A DNA stretch of 38,567 bases from Acidobacteriota bacterium. Its GTDB lineage: Bacteria; Acidobacteriota; Vicinamibacteria; Vicinamibacterales; JACQTH01. Below are positions 33,236 through 38,567 of this stretch, one piece after another. Made by a program: the position numbers and the translations under genes. Numbering within the stretch: the stretch's first letter is position 1; every line of letters starts with the position of its first letter. The stretch covers positions 1-38,567 of the forward strand of contig JACOUA010000062.1 of the NCBI GenBank assembly GCA_016178075.1, given 5' to 3'. The notes under the pieces are model-generated. The model ran no database searches. It had not been told where the DNA came from and saw nothing but the letters and a program-made list of their open reading frames with translations.

Positions 33236-34492
33236 GTGGGAACGATCGACAACCGGTGGCGCCATGGCCCCACGCGCCGCCAGGCCCTCCTGGCATTGGC
33301 CGGGATGCTGGCTGGCTCGCCACTTCTCCGCGCGCAACGAGATCCGCATCCGATAACAGGGCACAAACGGGTGCCCGGGCTCGACGAGATGATGACCGCG
33401 TTCGACTTCGAGCCGATCTGTTTCGCGAACGTGGTGTTGGCCCGATACGAGTACATGGCCCGCGCGAGCGAGTCAGAATTCACGCTGCGCCGAAATCGCG
33501 AGGCGTTCGAGTGGGTCGATCTCGTCGAGCGTCCGGGCGCGGCGACCGCCGCGCTGCAGACGTCCACCGAGGTGCTGGGGATCAAGATGGATTTTCCGAT
33601 CATGATCGCCCCCACCGCCGCGCAGCGAGACCTGCACCCTGATGCCGAGTCCGCGATGTACCAGGGCGCATCCGCCGCGAAGACGCCCATGATCGTGGTC
33701 GGTCGCTCCACGATCCCAATTGAGAAAATCGCGCAGGCCGCCACCGGTCCACGATGGTCCCAGTTCTATCCGGTGCAGGATCTGAAGATCAGCCGCGAGA
33801 CGATCGAGACCTTCCAGGCGGCGGGGGCGAGGGCGCTCGTGGTGACGGTCGATCAGCAAACGGATACCGGGTACGAGCGCGACTTGCACAATCGAAATCT
33901 CGGCGGTACCCCACGTGGCGCCTCTGGTGGCCGGGGCGGCGGTGCGCCCGAACAGGGTCGGGGCGGACGCGGTGGTGGATCAGCGGCGCCGGCTCCGATG
34001 CAGGGTCCGGCTCTGTACCGCGTCATCCCTGCCCGGCTCTGGTACACCTGGAAGTACCTCGATGACATCCGGGCGTTCACCAAGATCCCGATTCTCCTCA
34101 AAGGCATCCTGACCGCCGAAGACGCCAAGCTGTGCGTCGAACGCGGCTTCGACGGGGTCATCGTCTCGAATCATGGCGGCCGATCGATGGACTACGGACC
34201 GTCGACGTTGGAGGTCTTGCCGGAGATCGTGGACGCGGTGGGCGGAAAAATCCCGGTGCTGATCGATGGCGGCTTTCGCCGCGGAAGCGACATCGTGAAG
34301 GCGATGGCGCTCGGCGCGAGCGCGGTTTGCCTCGGGCGCGCGCCACGATGGGGCCTCGGAGCCTTCGGTCCGCAGGGCGTGCAGCGCCTGCTGGAAATCC
34401 TGCAGGCCGAGTTCCTCGAGGCCATGGCGAGAACCGGACGCACCACATTGGCGGCGCTCGACCGACGCGCGGTGAGGGTGAACTTCACATGA
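33236..34492 (+). CDS. Exported FMN-dependent alpha-hydroxy-acid oxidase/dehydrogenase
   Basis: The protein has 418 residues from GTG 33236, with AGGAGAGG 5 bases upstream. The N-terminus TRRQALLALAGMLAGSPLLRAQ is a Tat-like signal. The TIM-barrel family pattern is complete: EYMARASESEFTLRRN (substrate Tyr region), APTAAQRDLHPDAE, WSQFYPVQD (second Tyr), VTVDQQ (catalytic Asp, about 204), LLKGIL (Lys, about 288), SNHGGRSMD (base His and carboxylate-binding Arg, about 312-316) and DGGFRRGSDIV (FMN-binding Arg). It would oxidise lactate, glycolate, mandelate or a similar acid. In the variable loop it carries a low-complexity insert GGRGGGAPEQGRGGRGGG. Its stop overlaps the start of the next gene (ATGA), a paralogue. 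Confidence 0.92.
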   Translation: MGTIDNRWRHGPTRRQALLALAGMLAGSPLLRAQRDPHPITGHKRVPGLDEMMTAFDFEPICFANVVLARYEYMARASESEFTLRRNREAFEWVDLVERPGAATAALQTSTEVLGIKMDFPIMIAPTAAQRDLHPDAESAMYQGASAAKTPMIVVGRSTIPIEKIAQAATGPRWSQFYPVQDLKISRETIETFQAAGARALVVTVDQQTDTGYERDLHNRNLGGTPRGASGGRGGGAPEQGRGGRGGGSAAPAPMQGPALYRVIPARLWYTWKYLDDIRAFTKIPILLKGILTAEDAKLCVERGFDGVIVSNHGGRSMDYGPSTLEVLPEIVDAVGGKIPVLIDGGFRRGSDIVKAMALGASAVCLGRAPRWGLGAFGPQGVQRLLEILQAEFLEAMARTGRTTLAALDRRAVRVNFT

Positions 34493-35637
34493 GCAACCTG
34501 AAAGTCAGTCGGCGCGAGGCGCTGGGGAGCGTGGCGGGACTCATCGCCGGGCCCGGCCTGAGCGGAGTCGAAGGCCCCGGCCTGAGCGCAGTCGAAGGCC
34601 CCGGCCTGAGCGGAGTCGAAGGCCCCGGCCTGAGCGCAGTCGAAGGCCCGTCCCTTGCTCGCGGGCAGGTAGCAAAGGGGACACCTCCGCCACGACGTCC
34701 GCCACGGGATGAGCTCGTGAACGCCCTCGAGTTCGAGGACGTGGCCAAGCTCATGCTGCCTGCGGCCGTGTATTCGACGATCGCGGGCAGCGACCGTGCG
34801 GCGTTCGACCGGATCACATTTCGGCCGCGCATGCTGGTCCCCACGCTGGATCTCGACTTGAGCGTGGACCTGTTCGGGGAGAAGCACCTTGCGCCGATCC
34901 TCGTGGGCCCCGTCGCCGAGCAGCGGCAGTACCACGCTGAGGGCGAGCTGGCCACCGTGCGGGGCGCGTCCGCGGCGAAGACAGGAGTCATCGTCAGCAG
35001 CCGCTCGAGCGTGCCGATCGCCGAGATTGCGGCACAGGCCAAGACGCCCCTGTGGTATTCGGTGTACGCGGCGGACGCCAGCGCACGAAAGCAGGTTGAT
35101 CAGGCGATCGCGGCGGGCTGCAAGGTCGTCTGCGTCACCGTCGGCGCCTCGCTTGATGCCGGCCGCGCGACATCCAAGGTGCCTGCGGATTGGAAGGCTG
35201 TCGATCGGATCCGGCAGGGTCTCGACCTCCCGATCGTGATCAAAGGCGTGATGACACCCGAGGACGCGAACGCGGCGATCGCGCAAGGCGCGCGGGGCAT
35301 CGTCGTGTCGAACCACGGCGGCGTGGTGGCCGGCAGGGCGCCGCTTGAGGTCCTCGCGTCGATCGTCGACCTTGTCGGCGCGAAGATCACGGTGCTCGTC
35401 GATGGCAGCTTCCGGCGCGGAACCGACATCCTGAAGGCGCTCGTGTTCGGCGCACAGGCCGTGCTTCTCGCGAGGCCTGTGATGTGGGGGCTTGCGGCGT
35501 ACGGAGCCGAAGGTGTGCAGAGCGTGATCGAGCTGCTGCAAACCACGCTTGGCCGGAACTTCGGCATGATCGGCGCGCCGAATCTCAAAAGCCTGAATCG
35601 CGCCATGGTGAAGGTTCACGCCGAACGGAAAACGTGA
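34489..35637 (+). CDS. Alpha-hydroxy-acid oxidase paralogue lacking key catalytic residues
   Basis: The protein has 382 residues. ATG 34489 overlaps the previous stop (ATGA). A Tat-type start (SRREALGSVAGLIAG) runs into a tandem PGLSGVEG/PGLSAVEG repeat (four copies of 24 bases), then the FMN TIM barrel: FEDVAKLMLPAAVYSTIAGSD, GPVAEQRQYHAEGE, LWYSVYAADAS, VIKGVM, SNHGG and DGSFRRGTDIL. The FMN-contact Lys, His and Arg (GSFRRG) remain, but the catalytic Asp is Gly (VTVGAS) and the carboxylate-binding Arg after the HGG is Val (SNHGGVVAG). It may be a non-oxidase flavoprotein, act on a different substrate, or support its partner. The C-terminus (NFGMIGAPNLKSLNRAMV) is normal. No frameshift is seen. 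Confidence 0.9.
   Translation: MSNLKVSRREALGSVAGLIAGPGLSGVEGPGLSAVEGPGLSGVEGPGLSAVEGPSLARGQVAKGTPPPRRPPRDELVNALEFEDVAKLMLPAAVYSTIAGSDRAAFDRITFRPRMLVPTLDLDLSVDLFGEKHLAPILVGPVAEQRQYHAEGELATVRGASAAKTGVIVSSRSSVPIAEIAAQAKTPLWYSVYAADASARKQVDQAIAAGCKVVCVTVGASLDAGRATSKVPADWKAVDRIRQGLDLPIVIKGVMTPEDANAAIAQGARGIVVSNHGGVVAGRAPLEVLASIVDLVGAKITVLVDGSFRRGTDILKALVFGAQAVLLARPVMWGLAAYGAEGVQSVIELLQTTLGRNFGMIGAPNLKSLNRAMVKVHAERKT
34555..34650. repeat. Four in-frame tandem copies of a 24-bp unit
   Basis: GGCCTGAGCGGAGTCGAAGG plus CCCC is repeated four times, alternating GGA and GCA in the middle, giving a 48-bp higher-order unit. It codes GLSGVEGP/GLSAVEGP. The core GGCCTGAGCGNAGTCGAAGGCC is the reverse complement of the CCTTCGACT..GCTCAGG repeat found at 8765 and 35706. 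Confidence 0.9.
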
Positions 35638-35664
35638 TGTGGCGTCACGAGGCATCTCTACAAC

Positions 35665-35725
35665 CGTTCGTGGTGAGCCTGTCGAACCACGAACGCCCAG
35701 GTTCACCCTTCGACAGGCTCAGGGC
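35665..35725. repeat. Two adjacent palindromic repeats
   Basis: CGTTCGTGGTGAGCCTGTCG (continuing to 35695) is a hairpin: CGTTCGTGGT pairs with ACCACGAACG. Ten bases on, CCCTTCGACAGGCTCAGGGC (35706-35725) is the same repeat family as at 8765-8785. Together they could end the FMN oxidase transcript. The 108 bases between the two genes hold nothing else. Confidence 0.8.
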
Positions 35726-35745
35726 AAACGGCACTCAATGAGCCG

Positions 35746-37649
35746 TTGCAGACCGTGCATCTAGTGTCCAGAAGCCTTCTCGGCGCTTGCGTCCTGCTGG
35801 GCGCGACGGCCCTCTCGGCACAACACGGCACCACGAACGGGGAGTGGCGGACGTGGGCTGGCGACCTGGGGGCCACTCGGTACGCCCCCCTCGATCAGAT
35901 CAACGCCGCCAATTTCAACAAGCTCGAGATCGCCTGGCGCTTCAAGACGGACAACCTCGGCTCGCGGCCGGAGCCATCGACGCGGCCACCGGCGAGCTGT
36001 TGTGGGTGCATCGGCTCGACGAAGGCCGGCGCGCCCAGGCGTCCGCGCGGCGGTTGTCGGGACGCGGTGTCGGCTACTGGACCGATGGCAAGGGCGACGA
36101 GCGGATCTTTTACGTGACGATCGGCTATCAGCTCGTGGGCCTCGACGCGAAGACCGGCCGGCCGCTCGAGGATTTCGGCGTCCATGGGGTCGTCGATCTC
36201 AAAAAAGACGACGACCAGGAGCTCGATCCGATCGAAGGCGAGGTCGCGTGGAACGGCGCACCTGTGGTCGCGAAAAACGTCGTGATCGTCGGCGCGGCCC
36301 ACCGGGCCGGCGCCGTGCCGCGCAGCAGGAAAAACGCCAAGGGCTATATCCGGGGCTTCGACGTCCGCTCGGGGAAGCGGATCTGGATCTTCCACACGAT
36401 TCCATTGCCCGGCGAGCTCGGTAACGACACCTGGCTCGACGGGTCGTGGGAGTACACGGGCAACACCGGCGTCTGGACGCAGATGACGGTGGACGAGGAG
36501 CTGGGCATCGCCTACCTGCCGGTCGAAATCCCCACCGGGGACTACTTCGGCGGTCATCGCCCCGGGCAGAACCTATTTGGCGAGAGCCTCGTCGCCGTCG
36601 ACCTGCAGACCGGCAGACGCATCTGGCACTATCAGTTCGTTCACCATCCCATCTGGGACTACGACATTCCGTGCGCGCCGATCCTCGTGGACATCGCCGT
36701 CGACGGCCGAAAGATCAAGGCTGTCGCGCAGCCGACGAAGCAGGGCTTTGTCTTCGTGTTCGATCGTCAGACCGGCGAGCCGGTCTGGCCCATCGAGGAG
36801 CGGCCGGTCGAAAAAGGCGGAGTCCCGACCGAGTGGTACTCGCCCACCCAGCCATTCCCCACCAAACCGCCGCCGTTCGAGCGTCAGGGATTTCTCGCGG
36901 ACTACGTCATCGACTTCACGCCGGAGCTCAAGGCCGAGGGGTTGAAAACGCTCTCGCGGTACAAGATCGGGCCCGTCTATACACCACCGATCGCGCGCGA
37001 CCAGGGCGGCAACGCGGGTCTCCTCTACATTCCAAACGGCGCGAACTGGCCGGGCGGCTCGTTCGATCCCGACACGGGCATGCTCTACGTCTATTCACAC
37101 ACGCTGTTGCGCGTGCTCTCGCTCGTGAACGACCCGAAGCGCTCGGACATGAACTACATCAACAGCGGCGGCGGGGATGATGGCGGCGGGGGCGGCGGGG
37201 CGCTGAGCGTGCAAGGGTTGCCGCTCGTCAAGCCCCCGTGGGGGCGGATCACGGCGATCGATCTCAACAAGGGCGAGATTGTCTGGCGGATCGCGCACGG
37301 CGAGACGCCGGACTCCGTGAAGAACCATCCCGCGCTCAAGGGGCTCACCATTCCGCGCACGGGCCGGCCTGGCGGCGCCGGCGGAAGCTCCGGCGGCATC
37401 GGCACGCTGGTGACGAAGACGCTCGTGATCTCCGGCGAAGGCGGCGTCTTCACGACGCCGACCGGGCAGCGCGGCGCCATGCTGCGTGCCTACGACAAAC
37501 ACACGGGCGCGGAGGTGGGTGCGGTCTACATGCCGGGCGCGCAGACTGGCTCGCCGATGACCTTCATGCTGAAGGGCAAGCAGTACGTGCTCCTGTCGGT
37601 GAGCAGCAGCACGCTGCCCGGCGAGATCATCGCGTACAAGCTGCCATAG
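35746..37649 (+). pseudogene. PQQ-dependent dehydrogenase gene broken by a short internal deletion
   Basis: A first frame (from TTG 35746 or GTG 35764) codes a signal peptide (LLGACVLLGATALSAQ) and the family start GEWRTWAGDLGATRYAPLDQINAANF, then KLEIAWRFKTDNLGSRPE. Near 35970 homology jumps to another frame (continuing to TAG 37649): AIDAATGELLWVHRLDEG, GLDAKTGRPLEDFG, TGNTGVWTQMTVDEELGIAYLPVE, GHRPGQNLFGESLVAVDLQTG and many further propeller blades. The normal link of about 25-28 residues (the TPLMVNGVLY..RRAVV stretch, blade 1) is missing with a length not divisible by three. The rest is intact over 560 codons, so the loss is recent or reads through by slippage. Intact enzymes oxidise sugars or alcohols in the periplasm with PQQ. 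Confidence 0.82.
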
Positions 37650-38079
37650 CTACGTCGGCCCGGCCGTTTCGCCGGGTGCCCATGGCGCTCGGAGGCTCCC
37701 GCCGACGCGCGGGGAAAACCGCCTCCTTCGGCGTGGCCTCACGATCACCGCGCCGGCTCGGGTTAGCCGCTGCCCGGTGAGCCGACTGTTCATCTCTCAG
37801 GTTAGCCAATCACCTTCCGCGTACTCGTGGCCGGCGCGGCGGCGAGGCCTGCGGAGGCGGTTTAACGTCTGACGCGTGTCCCGCGCGTCGGAGGTCGCCC
37901 CGATCACCACGGGCACCCGGCGTGAAACTTCTGGAGCCGCCTGGGACGGCGAAGAGGAGCCCCGAGCGGAATGGCCGTTCGCCGCTCGCTGACGGTGGCG
38001 GTCCTGAAAACAACCGGATAAGCAAAAGATCTCTATCCGCCCCCGGCGCCGTCAGCTGCAGGCGGTGTTAGCTCGCCAC
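37650..38079. other. Gene-free stretch before the IS110 element
   Basis: Two short minus-strand ORFs (37627-37809 and 37810-38025) are Arg- and Pro-rich and resemble no family I know. I see no tRNA or terminator with a T-run. Part of it may be the target site or older insertion-sequence debris. Confidence 0.35.
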
Positions 38080-38290
38080 CCGTCTGCGACGGACCCCGTG
38101 GACATGAAACACGGTACAGTGTCGCCGGCGCTGACGCAGAGGTCGGCCCGTCATTGGTGCTGAGAGCCCGTGTGTGAGCTTGACCCGGAGCCCCGCGAGC
38201 ACCCCGTCTTGCGTGCCGTTCAGAACGGAGAGCGCATCTCTTAGATTTCGCTGAACGCGGACTCCATGCCAGCGTCGTTCACGAAGGGAG
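38080..38290 (+). ncRNA. Candidate IS110 bridge RNA region
   Basis: IS110-group elements carry a long non-coding end before the recombinase gene that is transcribed as a guide (bridge) RNA. Here about 210 bases without an ORF precede the transposase start. A nested stem lies at its 3' part: CGTTCAG (38217-38223) pairs with CTGAACG (38251-38257), with GAGAG..CTCTT inside. The exact ends and loops cannot be set from one sequence. The assignment rests on position and the family rule. Confidence 0.4.
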
Positions 38291-38295
38291 GTCAC

Positions 38296-38567
38296 ATGGA
38301 AGTCCTGTATGCGCGGTGTGCCGGCTTGGACGTGCATGCCGCCAGTCTCACCGCCTGCGTGCGGGTCGCGACGGGGGCGACCGTCACGTATCAGCATCGC
38401 CCGGTGTCCACCACCACCCGCGGGCTGCTCGATCTGGGCGAATGGCTCGCGGTATGTGGGTGCACGCACGTGGCCATGGAAGCCACGGGGGTCTACTGGA
38501 AGCCGGTGTGGCACATCCTGGAAGGGCGGTTCACCCTGATCCTGGCCAACGCGATGCCCATCCGGAA
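38296..38567 (+). mobile_element. IS110-family transposase gene, 5' part (runs off the window)
   Basis: ATG 38296 has GGGAGG 5-10 bases upstream and stays open for 90 codons to the window end. It codes MEVLYARCAGLDVHAASLTA, then MEATGVYWKPVWHILEG and ILANAMPI. LDVH (first Asp of the DEDD RuvC-like site) and MEATGVYW (Glu) are the hallmarks of IS110-family transposases, which lack inverted repeats and cut through a Tyr/Ser-assisted recombinase. The ORF track misses it because there is no stop. The right-hand part, including the C-terminal Ser domain, lies outside. Confidence 0.92.

Noticed and set aside
34555-34650. Possible CRISPR-like array
   Set aside because: Units are contiguous without spacers and are read in frame as protein.
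34192-35706. 504-codon minus ORF opposite the FMN oxidases
   Set aside because: Shadow ORF; its FDCAQAGAFDSAQAG repeats merely mirror the 24-bp tandem unit on the coding strand.

Overview
The window is a high-GC bacterial chromosome segment, most likely from a soil Acidobacteriota of the Vicinamibacteria (subdivision 6) type. This is inferred from gene content: a carboxypeptidase-regulatory TonB receptor (Oar-like), a DUF1592/DUF1552/ankyrin cluster, a PadR plus permease-prefix operon, CRTAC1-type FG-GAP proteins, a multiheme cytochrome with TPRs, and many palindromic dispersed repeats. No rRNA, tRNA or CRISPR array was recognised.

Layout. (1) 1-2324, minus strand: a three-gene overlapping operon of PadR regulator, permease-prefix membrane protein and subclass B3-like metallo-beta-lactamase (cut by the window edge). 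It has a near-consensus promoter with an embedded inverted repeat. (2) 2394-4841: a decaying stretch with a scarred SAP-domain gene, an intact CGNR zinc-finger regulator, a PmoA-family gene with an internal deletion and a frameshifted ThuA fragment. (3) 5049-9427: a P-loop kinase-like protein, RecQ helicase, an NTF2-like secreted protein, an MFS transporter reduced to its two ends, and an exported F420/NADP-type oxidoreductase whose stop codon lies in the end of a MITE. (4) 9850-15823: DUF1592 haem protein, Tat-exported DUF1552 protein and secreted ankyrin protein, the last flanked by direct copies of a palindromic repeat. (5) 15966-19821: P1-family peptidase, divergent from two tandem NHL-propeller paralogues, then the orphan C-terminus of a gamma-glutamyltransferase. 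(6) 19899-23612: a 1237-residue TonB receptor with two LacI-type operators upstream. (7) 24214-32791: an esterase-like gene lacking its catalytic core, then three genes in a row: membrane pentahaem cytochrome-TPR, CRTAC1 protein and TPR/FG-GAP protein. (8) 32846-37649: a MITE with perfect 40-bp ends, two overlapping FMN alpha-hydroxy-acid oxidase genes (the second missing key residues and carrying a 4x24-bp in-frame repeat), and a PQQ dehydrogenase broken by a short internal deletion. (9) 38080-end: the left part of an IS110-family element with a possible bridge-RNA region.

Themes. Most intact proteins carry export signals (Sec, Tat or membrane) and look suited to periplasmic redox chemistry and uptake of polymers. 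The most unusual signal is the repeated occurrence of genes that keep both ends, or one end, but have lost an internal piece (SAP, PmoA, MFS, esterase, PQQ dehydrogenase; a lone gamma-glutamyltransferase tail). This suggests ongoing small deletions, or less likely a systematic assembly problem. Family assignments come from reading the sequences and memory of the families; no database search was run.
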